From assembly GCF_030273315.1 (NCBI RefSeq), contig NZ_CP127174.1, forward strand, positions 806,001 to 870,000: 64,000 nucleotides of DNA, in the 5' to 3' direction. A model generated the notes under the pieces. It ran no database searches. It was not told the origin of the DNA and saw only the letters and a program-made list of their open reading frames with translations. Origin of the DNA: Natrialbaceae archaeon AArc-T1-2 (lineage in GTDB: Archaea > Halobacteriota > Halobacteria > Halobacteriales > Natrialbaceae). Made by a program: the position numbers and the translations under genes. Positions 1 to 7,544 of this stretch are shown piece by piece. Each line of letters opens with the position of its first letter. Position 1 is the first letter of the stretch.

Positions 1-262
1 GGCGCTCGGCCGGCGTCGACTCGCGCTGGAACGCGCCGTCGGGGTCGCTCGAGGCGGTCTTCTCCGCGCTCTCGAGCAGGAAGGCGTGCGACGACCGTTG
101 CCTGCCGTTGGTCCGTCCGGTCAGGGCCGCGTAGGCCGCAAGCGGCGTCACGTCGACGGCAAGCGTCGCGGCGGTTCGGACGACGACGGGGCGGTCTGTC
201 TCGTCGCCAGCGAACTCGATAAACGCCTCCCGGGAGAGTTCGAGTTCGGGTTCGTCGGTCAT
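1..262 (-). CDS. trpE: Anthranilate synthase component I, N-terminal part (cut by window edge)
   Basis: The first 87 codons of a minus-strand gene are present; the rest lies beyond base 1. The start codon ATG at 260-262 overlaps the trpF stop by 4 nt (ATGA), the usual translational coupling. The visible protein begins MTDEPELELSREAFIEF and continues with a VTPLAAYAAL segment and an FLLESAEK segment, which match the N-terminal tryptophan-binding region of TrpE. TrpE makes anthranilate from chorismate with ammonia delivered by TrpG. Position directly behind trpD and trpF supports the call. The catalytic domain cannot be seen. Confidence 0.9.
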   Translation of the reverse strand, partial: MTDEPELELSREAFIEFAGDETDRPVVVRTAATLAVDVTPLAAYAALTGRTNGRQRSSHAFLLESAEKTASSDPDGAFQRESTPAER

Positions 263-921
263 ACTGACTTCCTCCGTTCGACTCGTCCGCGGGCCGTCGT
301 CGCTCGCTCGATGAACGACCGGACAGCGGCCTCGTCTTTGATCCCGCCGCTTGCTTCGACGCCGCTTGCGACATCGACGGCGAACGGCTCGACCGTCTCT
401 ATCGCGTCGGTCACGTTTCCTGGCTCGAGTCCGCCCGCGAGGACCACCGGCGACGCGAGGTCGGTCGTCGCTTCCGCCGTTCGGTCCCAGTCGTGGGTCT
501 CGCCCGTGCCGCCGCCGCCGTCTCCGTCGACGGAGTCGACGACGAGCGCGTCGGCGACATCGTCGTAGGTGCGTGCCGTCTCGAGGTCGTCGGCGTCGAC
601 CGCGCGAAACACGTCGACCCCGACGCGCTCCCGGAGTTCGGCGAGCTCGTCAACGCCGAGTCCGTCGTGGACCTGTACCGCGTCCGGCTCGATTGCCTCG
701 ACGAGGGAAACTGCGTCCTCGAGATCCGCGGGCATCGTCACCAGCACGCTCGTCACGAACGGCGGGACGGCATCGACGAGTTCGCGTGCCCGTTCTCGCG
801 AAACCTCCCGCGGCGTCTCGACCGGCACCGAACAGACGACGCCGACCGCGTCCGCACCCGCTGTGACGGCCGTCTCGAGGTCGTCCTCGCGAGTGAGCCC
901 GCAGATTTTCACGCGCGTCAT
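259..921 (-). CDS. trpF: Phosphoribosylanthranilate isomerase
   Basis: A 220-residue protein beginning MTRVKICGLTREDD. The KICGLT motif contains the catalytic Cys of TrpF, and the phosphate-binding strand VVLAGGLEPGNV near residue 165 and VDVASGVEASGGIKD near residue 190 are typical of this TIM-barrel isomerase. It converts phosphoribosylanthranilate to CdRP in tryptophan synthesis. The start overlaps the trpD stop by 4 nt and its own stop overlaps the trpE start by 4 nt, so D, F and E form one transcript. Length is normal for the family. Confidence 0.96.
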   Translation of the reverse strand: MTRVKICGLTREDDLETAVTAGADAVGVVCSVPVETPREVSRERARELVDAVPPFVTSVLVTMPADLEDAVSLVEAIEPDAVQVHDGLGVDELAELRERVGVDVFRAVDADDLETARTYDDVADALVVDSVDGDGGGGTGETHDWDRTAEATTDLASPVVLAGGLEPGNVTDAIETVEPFAVDVASGVEASGGIKDEAAVRSFIERATTARGRVERRKSV

Positions 922-1925
922 CGTGCCTCTTGGGCGCTCCGGAGCCGCTCGAGCGTCGCCGCCGCCTCGCCGTCGTCGATCGCCTGTCGGGCGCGTTCGG
1001 CCCCGTCCTCGAGACTGTGGGCGACGCCGGCGACGTACAGTGCTGCGCCCGCGTTCGCGAGGATGACGTCTCGTTTCGCCCCGTCGCGTTCGCCCGCGAC
1101 GATCGCGCGCATGTCCGTGGCGTTCGCTTCGGGGCTCCCGCCTGCGATGTCGCCGATCGCGTGTCGCTCGAGGCCGAGGTCGGCCGGTTCGAGTTCGTAG
1201 GTCTCGACGTCCTCGCGGGAGACCTCGGCGACGGTCGTCTCGCCGTGGATCGCGATCTCGTCGGTACCGGAGCCGTGAACGACCAGCGCGCGCTCGACGT
1301 CCATCCGGGCGAGCGCGTCCGCGAGCACGGGCACGAGATCGGGGTCGTAGACGCCGACGACCTGGGCATCCGCGCCGGCGGGGTTGGTCAGCGGACCGAG
1401 CACGTTGAAGACCGTCCGCATCCCGAGTTCCTTGCGCGGGCCGATGACGGCTTTCATCGCGGGGTGGAAGACCGGCGCGAGCATGAACCCGATCCCGTCG
1501 CGTTCGATGGCGGCCTCGACCGCCGGCGGCTCGGCCTCGACCTCGACGCCGACCGCCTCGAGAACGTCCGCACTGCCCGAGGACGACGAGACCGAGTAGT
1601 TACCGTGTTTCGCGACCGGGACGCCCGCCCCGGCGGCGACGATCGCGCTCGTCGTCGAGACGTTGATCGTGTCGTAATCGTCCCCGCCGGTCCCGCAGGT
1701 GTCGACCAGCGGCTCGCGGTCGGGGTCGATCCGGCGGGCGACCTCGCGCATCCCCTCGGCGAAGCCGGCGATCTCGGCTTCCGTCTCCCCTTTCGCGCGC
1801 AGCCCCGCCAGCAGCGCACCGATCTGTGCCTCCGTCGCGTCCTCGAAGACCGCACTCGAGGCCGCTCGAGCCTCCGTCTGGGTCAGGTCGCGTCCGTCCG
1901 TGACGCGTTCGACGTATTCCTGCAT
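918..1925 (-). CDS. trpD: Anthranilate phosphoribosyltransferase
   Basis: A 335-residue protein starting MQEYVERVTDGRDLTQ at the ATG at 1923-1925. An in-frame upstream extension to 2042 is possible but lacks family similarity and would run through the likely promoter. Seen motifs are DTCGTGGDD (PRPP pyrophosphate site, about residue 75), the KHGNYSVSSSSGSADVLE segment, and RKELGMRTVFNVLGPLTNP. The enzyme joins anthranilate to PRPP. It is the first gene of the trpDFE transcript. Confidence 0.96.
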   Translation of the reverse strand: MQEYVERVTDGRDLTQTEARAASSAVFEDATEAQIGALLAGLRAKGETEAEIAGFAEGMREVARRIDPDREPLVDTCGTGGDDYDTINVSTTSAIVAAGAGVPVAKHGNYSVSSSSGSADVLEAVGVEVEAEPPAVEAAIERDGIGFMLAPVFHPAMKAVIGPRKELGMRTVFNVLGPLTNPAGADAQVVGVYDPDLVPVLADALARMDVERALVVHGSGTDEIAIHGETTVAEVSREDVETYELEPADLGLERHAIGDIAGGSPEANATDMRAIVAGERDGAKRDVILANAGAALYVAGVAHSLEDGAERARQAIDDGEAAATLERLRSAQEAR

Positions 1926-1977
1926 AGTGAACACCAATGTACGCTGTTGTGTTGTGATGATCAAATCCGTACATCCA

Positions 1978-1984
1978 CTTAAGC
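1978..1984 (-). promoter_or_regulatory. Candidate TATA box of the trpDFE operon
   Basis: On the minus strand this reads GCTTAAG, a good haloarchaeal TATA match, 53-59 nt upstream of the trpD ATG, implying a leader of about 30 nt. A second AT-rich stretch at 1958-1966 is closer to the start and is an alternative. Confidence 0.35.
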
Positions 1985-2089
1985 GTGTCGTCGACGAGCC
2001 GTGGTGGATCTTCGCGTGCGTCGTCCGATTCGAAACCTTCAATTACACCCGCGGGCAACGAACGAGTGCAGCAGGGAAACACGCCAGGC

Positions 2090-2164
2090 GGGTTGGTGGT
2101 CTAGTCTGGTTATGACACCTCCTTGACATGGAGGAGGCCGGCAGTTCAAATCTGCCCCAACCCA
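2090..2164 (+). tRNA. tRNA-Val (anticodon GAC)
   Basis: The 75-nt sequence folds as a cloverleaf. The acceptor arms GGGTTGG and CCAACCC pair perfectly with discriminator A2164. The anticodon stem CCTCC/GGAGG encloses the loop TTGACAT with anticodon GAC, reading GUC Val codons. The T arm is GGCAG/CTGCC with loop TTCAAAT. There is no intron and no encoded CCA. Confidence 0.96.
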
Positions 2165-2169
2165 CTAAT

Positions 2170-2199
2170 TTTACGCCGAACAAACTCGTGAGGCGTAAA
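2170..2199. terminator. Stem-loop just downstream of tRNA-Val
   Basis: A perfect 8-bp inverted repeat, TTTACGCC at 2170-2177 and GGCGTAAA at 2192-2199, with a 14-nt loop, begins 6 nt after the tRNA. It may serve as a 3' processing or termination structure, or belong to the att-like remnant that follows. Confidence 0.4.
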
Positions 2200-2265
2200 T
2201 TCGTTATGTTGGTCAGTTTGAACTAGGCCGGAGTTCTGCGCCGCAGGCGCAGGTTCTCGGGCGTC

Positions 2266-2281
2266 GTTCAAATCTGCCCCA
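2266..2281 (+). repeat. Direct repeat of tRNA-Val 3' part (att-like)
   Basis: The 16 nt GTTCAAATCTGCCCCA are identical to tRNA-Val bases 2144-2159 (T loop, T-stem 3' arm and start of the acceptor). They are followed by CCCA, like the acceptor end. The copies lie 122 bp apart. Between them is a second hairpin at 2236-2252 (7-bp stem CTGCGCC/GGCGCAG with a 3-nt loop). No integrase is nearby. This fits an old attachment-site remnant or a decayed second tRNA. Confidence 0.55.
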
Positions 2282-2313
2282 CCCATTACGTTTGCTGCGA
2301 GCAGGCAAATCCG

Positions 2314-2883
2314 TCACGCGGACTCTTCCTCGAGTGGCTCCGGCGTCGATCGGTCCTGGAGGTCGACCGTCGTCGCGAAGACGAACCCCAACAACAGCCC
2401 GAAGACGAGGTGGCCGACGAGACTCTCGACGGCGAAGGCGGGAAAGCCTGCAGCGGGATCCGCGCCGAACACCTCGACCCAAAGCGGCAGAACGACCACG
2501 GGAAGGATCGACCAGACGGCGAGCCCGTAGACGAAGCCGGCGGCCGTGACGCGGGCCATCTCACCGGTCGAGGCGATCGCGTCGGTCTCGACGTCGGTCC
2601 GGATGATCCCGAGAAACAGGTCTCGGGTGACGAGAAAGCCGAAGACGATACCGAGCGCCGCGCCGTGAACGAGGTGGATAAGCCAGCCGCCGACGCCCGT
2701 CGCCTCGAGGCCGTAGATACCGGGGACGGCGTCCTCGACGATCGCCGGATCGATCAGCCAGATCAGGAGTCCGAACACGGCAGCGCCGACCACGCCGCCG
2801 ACCGCACCGCCGATCGGCCATCCGACGCGGCTGCTGATTCCGAACCCGGTCGTGCTGTCGGCCGTGTCTGACTCGGTGCTCAT
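2314..2883 (-). CDS. Conserved haloarchaeal membrane protein, unknown function
   Basis: A 189-residue protein from the ATG at 2881-2883; an upstream in-frame start at 2952 adds a basic tail without similarity and was not used. After a short polar N-terminus there are about four hydrophobic helices (near residues 20-42, 60-82, 105-130 and 140-165), with the acidic tail LEEESA. The function is not recognised. It is monocistronic and divergent from the GNAT gene. Confidence 0.75.
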   Translation of the reverse strand: MSTESDTADSTTGFGISSRVGWPIGGAVGGVVGAAVFGLLIWLIDPAIVEDAVPGIYGLEATGVGGWLIHLVHGAALGIVFGFLVTRDLFLGIIRTDVETDAIASTGEMARVTAAGFVYGLAVWSILPVVVLPLWVEVFGADPAAGFPAFAVESLVGHLVFGLLLGFVFATTVDLQDRSTPEPLEEESA

Positions 2884-3004
2884 AACGCGACCTATCACGA
2901 GCGCGTCCAAAAGGGTTCGACCGGCACGTTCCGGGCTGGTCGGCGACCGCAATACGGCGTCCTCGAGCGTGAACGATTAGGCGTACACGACCGAACACGT
3001 CCCC

Positions 3005-3556
3005 GTGGAGTACGAGATACTGGGCTGGCCGCCCGACGGGCCGAAGCTTCCGCTGGATCACGAGCGGTTCAGTTACGCCGGCAAGTTCGTCATGACGAAC
3101 ACGGGGAAGGCGGTCGCCCGCGAGGGAGACGGGATCGTCGCCGCCGCCGCGTTCAACGAGGACCGGACCGACTCCGCGACGCTATGGCTGCGGTATGTCA
3201 CCGTCGCCCGCGACCGACGCGGCGAGGGAATCGGTCCCGAGCTGCTCGGACTCGTCCGTGACCGCGCCAAAGAGCGCGGCTACGATCGGCTCCGGATCGC
3301 CGTCAACAACCCCTACGCATACGAGGCGCTTCATCGCGTCGGCTTTACCTACACCGGCGAGACGACCGGGATCGCCGAACTCGTCCTCGAGTATCCCGCC
3401 GACTGCGACCTCGAGACGCCGGCCGAGGCCGAGTCGTATCGGGCGGGGCTCGCGGCGTTTCGCGATCGGGACCTCACGGACGACGAACGGGCGTTCCTCG
3501 AGGATCGTCTCGAGCGCGGGCCGCCGGTGCCGGATGTGAGAGACGACGGTCGGTGA
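3005..3556 (+). CDS. GNAT-family N-acetyltransferase
   Basis: A 183-residue protein from a GTG start. The acetyl-CoA-binding motif A is visible as VTVARDRRGEGIGPELL (RxxGxG, about residues 68-84), followed by the NNPYAYEALHRVGFTYTGET segment typical of GNAT C-terminal halves. The acceptor substrate is unknown. Its stop overlaps the first possible start of the downstream protease gene by 3 nt. Confidence 0.85.
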   Translation: MEYEILGWPPDGPKLPLDHERFSYAGKFVMTNTGKAVAREGDGIVAAAAFNEDRTDSATLWLRYVTVARDRRGEGIGPELLGLVRDRAKERGYDRLRIAVNNPYAYEALHRVGFTYTGETTGIAELVLEYPADCDLETPAEAESYRAGLAAFRDRDLTDDERAFLEDRLERGPPVPDVRDDGR

Positions 3557-3624
3557 CGACCCCGCAGGCTGACTGGGGCCGAGAAAACGTTACGTCGGTC
3601 GCGCCCCGTCGATCGAGTAGGGCC

Positions 3625-4914
3625 ATGCTCGTCGCACACGTCGCGTTTCTCGTCTTGTTCGTCGGTACGACGGCGTTTTTCACCATCCTGTCGATCCTGA
3701 ACCTTCGTCACGGACAGCGAGCCCTCGAGCGCGAGCGAGGGTGGGTCGAGGACCGACTCGGACTCACAGAACCCGACCGAATCCTCGCCTACCAGCGGGC
3801 GAAGTCCCGGTTCGGGCAGAGCCGGACGTGGGCGTTCGTGGGACTGGTCCTGCTCGCGTTGTACTCCGGCGCGCTCGCTCGCGTCGTCGAGGGACTTGAG
3901 GGACTGGGCTACGGCTCCGTACTCACCGGTGTGGTCTTTTTCGTCGGGGTTGCCGTTGCCCTCCGGCTGTTTTCGTTACCGTTCGAGGCCTACGAGGCAT
4001 TCGTGATCGAAGAGCGCTTCGAGTTCAACAACCTGACGCCAGGACTGTTCGTACGAGACGCGGTCGTCGGAACGACCGTCACGGTGGCGTTTACGGTCGT
4101 CCTCGCTGGGGGCGTCCTCTGGGCCATCGCGTTCGTCCCCGACTGGTGGTGGCTCGCCGTCCTCGCACTGTTCGTCGCGTTCTCGCTTGCGATGCTCGTG
4201 ATCTACCCGCGGGTGATCGCCCCGCTTTTCAACGACTTCGAACCGGTCGAAGGCGGCGAGCTGCGCGAGGCCGTCGAACGGGTCTTCGATCGCGCCGGCT
4301 TCTCGTGTGAGGGGATCTACGTCATGGACGCGAGTCGTCGCTCCAGCCACGCGAACGCGTACTTCGTCGGCTTCGGACGAGCCAAACGCGTCGTCCTGTT
4401 CGATACGCTCGTCGAGCGGATGACACTACCCGAGATCGAAGCCGTCCTCGCTCACGAACTCGCCCACTGGAAACGAGCCCACGTCTGGAAGAGCCTCGGA
4501 GCGAGTACGGTCCGCATCGGTGCTCTCCTGTTCGTGCTCTGGTACCTGCTCGGGACGAGGTGGCTCTACGAGATGTTCACGCTCCCCGAGACCGCCTACG
4601 CCGGACTCGCCGTCGGAGCGCTGTGGATCCAGCCGCTTTCGAAACTCAGCCGCCCCCTCGAGAACAGGCTCTCGCTGGCCCACGAACGCGAGGCCGACGC
4701 CGTCGCGACCGACGTGATGGGTGAGGGCGACCCGCTCGTGGACGCCCTCTGTCGGCTCACGGGCGAGAATCTCTCGAACCCGTTCCCCCATCCGCTGTAC
4801 GCCGCGTTTCACTACACCCACCCGCCGGTCCCCGAGCGGATCCGGTACATCCGAGAACTGGACGGAACCGACTCGAGCGATGCGCCGTCTCCGGCGACCG
4901 TCGGATCGGGGTGA
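3625..4914 (+). CDS. M48-family zinc metalloprotease (HtpX / CAAX protease 1-like)
   Basis: A membrane protease of 429 residues from the ATG at 3625 (MLVAHVAFLVLF). A GTG at 3553 that overlaps the GNAT stop would give 453 residues. The ATG is preferred because it begins a transmembrane helix and has an AT-rich box about 33 nt upstream. The zinc site HELAHW lies near residue 277, with the third-ligand region HEREADAVATDV near residue 353. Several transmembrane helices precede the catalytic domain, as in Ste24/HtpX. It probably degrades or processes membrane proteins. Confidence 0.9.
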   Translation: MLVAHVAFLVLFVGTTAFFTILSILNLRHGQRALERERGWVEDRLGLTEPDRILAYQRAKSRFGQSRTWAFVGLVLLALYSGALARVVEGLEGLGYGSVLTGVVFFVGVAVALRLFSLPFEAYEAFVIEERFEFNNLTPGLFVRDAVVGTTVTVAFTVVLAGGVLWAIAFVPDWWWLAVLALFVAFSLAMLVIYPRVIAPLFNDFEPVEGGELREAVERVFDRAGFSCEGIYVMDASRRSSHANAYFVGFGRAKRVVLFDTLVERMTLPEIEAVLAHELAHWKRAHVWKSLGASTVRIGALLFVLWYLLGTRWLYEMFTLPETAYAGLAVGALWIQPLSKLSRPLENRLSLAHEREADAVATDVMGEGDPLVDALCRLTGENLSNPFPHPLYAAFHYTHPPVPERIRYIRELDGTDSSDAPSPATVGSG

Positions 4915-5005
4915 TCCGGCCGCGGCTTTATCACGCACGGGCGTATGTACTATCTACTACGGCGACCGACCTCGCCGTCCGTGCCGAGGAACGCACACCA
5001 ACACG

Positions 5006-6232
5006 ATGTCACCACCACGACCCGACGACCGGACGAGACGTCCCCGAACCGCACTCGAGGGAGACGTCGATCGGCGAACGTTCCTGCAGATGGCCACGGC
5101 GGTCGGGGCCGTGACCGGCTCTCTCGTGGCTGCCGGCTGTCTCGGCCGCCGTGACGACGACGGCATCACGGTCGAGACAGTGGCCGACGGATTCGCCCAT
5201 CCCTGGGCCGTCGCCTTCCTGCCGGGTGACTCACGGGTGCTCGTCACGGAACGGGAGGGACGCCTGAACGTCCTCGACCGCGAGGACGGAACCGTCGAGC
5301 CCGTCGACGGTACGCCCGACGTCTACGCCGCCGGCCAGGGCGGGCTGCTCGACGCGGCGGTACACCCCGACTTCCCGGACGAGTCCTGGATCTACCTGAC
5401 ATACGCGGCGACGAACGACGACGGCGAGTCGGCCACCCACCTCGGCCGGGGCCGACTCGCACTCGAGGGGCCCGAACTCGAGTCGTTCGAGGAGCTGTTC
5501 GTCGCCGAGCCGTTCGTCGACTCCGACGCTCACTACGGCTCTCGAGTCGTCTTCGGCGAGGACGGGATGGTCTACGTCACGACCGGCGACCGCCAGTTCA
5601 AGGACTTCGGACCCGACCACGTCTCACAAGACAGGACGAACGAACTCGGCGCGACGGTTCGACTCGAGCCCGACGGCTCGATCCCCGAGGACAACCCGTT
5701 CGTTACCGACCCCGGCGTCGCCGACGCGATCTACAGCTACGGGCACCGCAATGCCCAGGGGATGACGGTCCACCCCGAGACGGGCGCGATCTGGCAGAGC
5801 GAACACGGCGAGGAAGACGGCGACGAACTCAACGTCGTCGAGGGCGGGGGCAACTACGGCTGGCCGATCGCTCACACCGGCTGTGCGTACGGCACCGACG
5901 AACCGGTCGGCGACGATCCACACGACCGCGAAGACGTGGTCGACCCGGTCTACTACTGGGAGTGTGAGAGCGGCGGCTTTCCGCCAGCCGGAATGACGTT
6001 CTACGACGGCGATGCGTTCCCCGACTGGGAGGGTGACCTGTTTGTCGGCAACCTGGCCGGGCAGTACCTCGGCCGCTTTACCGTCGACGGCACGGACGTC
6101 GACGAACGCGAGCCGTTACTCGACGGTCGTGGCTGGCGGATCCGCGACGTCGGGGTCGCACCCGACACCGGACACCTCTACGTGGCGGTCGATGCGGGCG
6201 ACGCGCCGATCGTCCGTCTGGGACCCGACTGA
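5006..6232 (+). CDS. PQQ-dependent sugar dehydrogenase (GSDH family) lipoprotein
   Basis: A 408-residue protein from the ATG at 5006; the open frame extends much further upstream over the protease gene and is not coding there. The N-terminus has a twin-arginine start (DRRTFLQMATAVG) and a lipobox ending VAAGC near residue 47, so it is probably Tat-exported and lipid-anchored. The body has the six-bladed propeller hallmarks of soluble glucose/sorbosone dehydrogenases: FAHPWAVAFLPG, GGLLDAAVHPDF, VYVTTGDR, YGHRNAQGM, WQSEHGEEDGDELN and NYGWP. It likely oxidises sugars outside the membrane with PQQ. The true substrate is unknown. Confidence 0.88.
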   Translation: MSPPRPDDRTRRPRTALEGDVDRRTFLQMATAVGAVTGSLVAAGCLGRRDDDGITVETVADGFAHPWAVAFLPGDSRVLVTEREGRLNVLDREDGTVEPVDGTPDVYAAGQGGLLDAAVHPDFPDESWIYLTYAATNDDGESATHLGRGRLALEGPELESFEELFVAEPFVDSDAHYGSRVVFGEDGMVYVTTGDRQFKDFGPDHVSQDRTNELGATVRLEPDGSIPEDNPFVTDPGVADAIYSYGHRNAQGMTVHPETGAIWQSEHGEEDGDELNVVEGGGNYGWPIAHTGCAYGTDEPVGDDPHDREDVVDPVYYWECESGGFPPAGMTFYDGDAFPDWEGDLFVGNLAGQYLGRFTVDGTDVDEREPLLDGRGWRIRDVGVAPDTGHLYVAVDAGDAPIVRLGPD

Positions 6233-6251
6233 CGACACGGGCTCGACTGCG

Positions 6252-7406
6252 TCAAGAGTTTCTGGCCTCGAGCACCGTCCGATACCGCGTTCCCGCGTCG
6301 TCGTCGGCCGACAGCGCCTGCCGGATCGGGTCGCGAATCCACTCGCGGCTTCCGTCGTCGACGCCGTCGGCGGGCGGCCCCTCGAAGTCCGCCGGTCGGA
6401 GAGCGGACGGGAGGTACCGCTCGTAGACGGGCAGGCGCTCGCGCAAGGGAACGCCCGCCGTCTCGGCGACGGCCTCGAGTTCACACAGCTCGGGCCAGGC
6501 GTAGTCGGGGTTGACGTGGTCGTCGGTCACGGGCGAGACCCCGCCGAGGTCGTCGATGCCACAGTCGACGAGCTCTCGGGCGGGCGCGAGGTTCGGCGGC
6601 ACCTGGACCGACACCGCCGGGGGCAGCGCCGCCCGGGCCATCGCCGTCGCGTGCCGGAGCGTCTCGAGGTCGGGCGTCCCGCCGTGCCAGCGCTCGTTCT
6701 CGACGACGGGCTGGACGATCACCTCTTGGACGTGGTCGTAGCGGTCGTGCAGATCGGCGATCGCGAGCAGGCTCTCGGCCCGGTCTCGCGGACTCTCGCC
6801 GATGCCGACGAGAATGCCGGTGGTGAAGGGGACGGCGAGTTCGCCCGCGTTCTTGATCGTTCGCAGGCGCTGGCCCGGCTCCTTTCTGCGTGGCCCGGCG
6901 TGGGCGTCGACCTCGGCGGTCGTCTCGAGCATCGTTCCCATACTGGCGTTGACGTCGGCGACTGCGGCCATCTCCTTGCGGGTCTGGTCGCCGGGGTTCG
7001 CGTGGGGGAGCAGTCCCTCCTCGAGGGCGACTTCACAGGCCGCCCGCAGGTAGTCGTGGATCGAGTCGTAGCCCCACTCGGCGAGTCGGGCGTGGATCTC
7101 GGTGTAGCGGTCGTCGGGGTCGTCGCCGAAGGTAAACAGCGCCTCCGTACAGCCGGCGTCGGCCCCGCGACGACAGATCTTCCGGACCTCCGCGAGTGAG
7201 AGCAGCGACGCCTCGCCGGGCGGATCGAAGTACGTACAGTAGGTGCAGGTGTACCGACACGCCGTCGTCAGCGGCACGAAGACGTTCCGGGCGAAGCTCA
7301 GTTCCGGGGCGGACGAGACGCTCTCGGGTGTGACCGCAAGCAGGCGTTCGATCTCGGCGTCGTCGATCGAGACGTCGACGTCTTCCTCCTCGACCCCGGG
7401 GATCAT
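6252..7406 (-). CDS. cofG: 7,8-didemethyl-8-hydroxy-5-deazariboflavin synthase, CofG subunit
   Basis: A radical SAM enzyme of 384 residues. The start is the ATG at 7404-7406 because a TATA box lies 25-31 nt upstream; an alternative ATG at 7439 lies upstream of that box. The 4Fe-4S motif is CRYTCTYCTY near residue 50, followed by LLSLAEVRKICRRGADAGCTEALFTFGD, the CofG pattern. With CofH it makes the F420 chromophore Fo from tyrosine and a flavin precursor. CofH is not in the window. The end is convergent with the dehydrogenase gene. Confidence 0.95.
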   Translation of the reverse strand: MIPGVEEEDVDVSIDDAEIERLLAVTPESVSSAPELSFARNVFVPLTTACRYTCTYCTYFDPPGEASLLSLAEVRKICRRGADAGCTEALFTFGDDPDDRYTEIHARLAEWGYDSIHDYLRAACEVALEEGLLPHANPGDQTRKEMAAVADVNASMGTMLETTAEVDAHAGPRRKEPGQRLRTIKNAGELAVPFTTGILVGIGESPRDRAESLLAIADLHDRYDHVQEVIVQPVVENERWHGGTPDLETLRHATAMARAALPPAVSVQVPPNLAPARELVDCGIDDLGGVSPVTDDHVNPDYAWPELCELEAVAETAGVPLRERLPVYERYLPSALRPADFEGPPADGVDDGSREWIRDPIRQALSADDDAGTRYRTVLEARNS

Positions 7407-7430
7407 CACGTCGGAGTGACGTCGCCTCGA

Positions 7431-7437
7431 GTATAAC
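7431..7437 (-). promoter_or_regulatory. TATA box of cofG
   Basis: GTTATAC on the minus strand is centred 28 nt upstream of the cofG ATG at 7406, the spacing of a leaderless haloarchaeal transcript. It supports that start. Confidence 0.6.
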
Positions 7438-7507
7438 ACTCCCGGTCGTCGATGCCGGCCTGCCGCGTTGGCGATGTCGTCCGGGTCGAACGGCGCGCTT
7501 GAGGAAC

Positions 7508-7514
7508 GTTTATT
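7508..7514 (+). promoter_or_regulatory. Candidate TATA box of the first acs gene
   Basis: GTTTATT lies 31-37 nt upstream of the ATG at 7545 in an otherwise GC-rich region, giving a leader of a few nucleotides. Confidence 0.45.
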
Positions 7515-7544
7515 CGTCTCAGTTTCTTCGGTTCGGACGAGAGC

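Noticed and set aside
930-1982. 350-codon plus-strand open frame opposite trpD
   Set aside because: It is antisense to a clear trpD and has the Arg-rich composition typical of shadow frames in GC-rich DNA.
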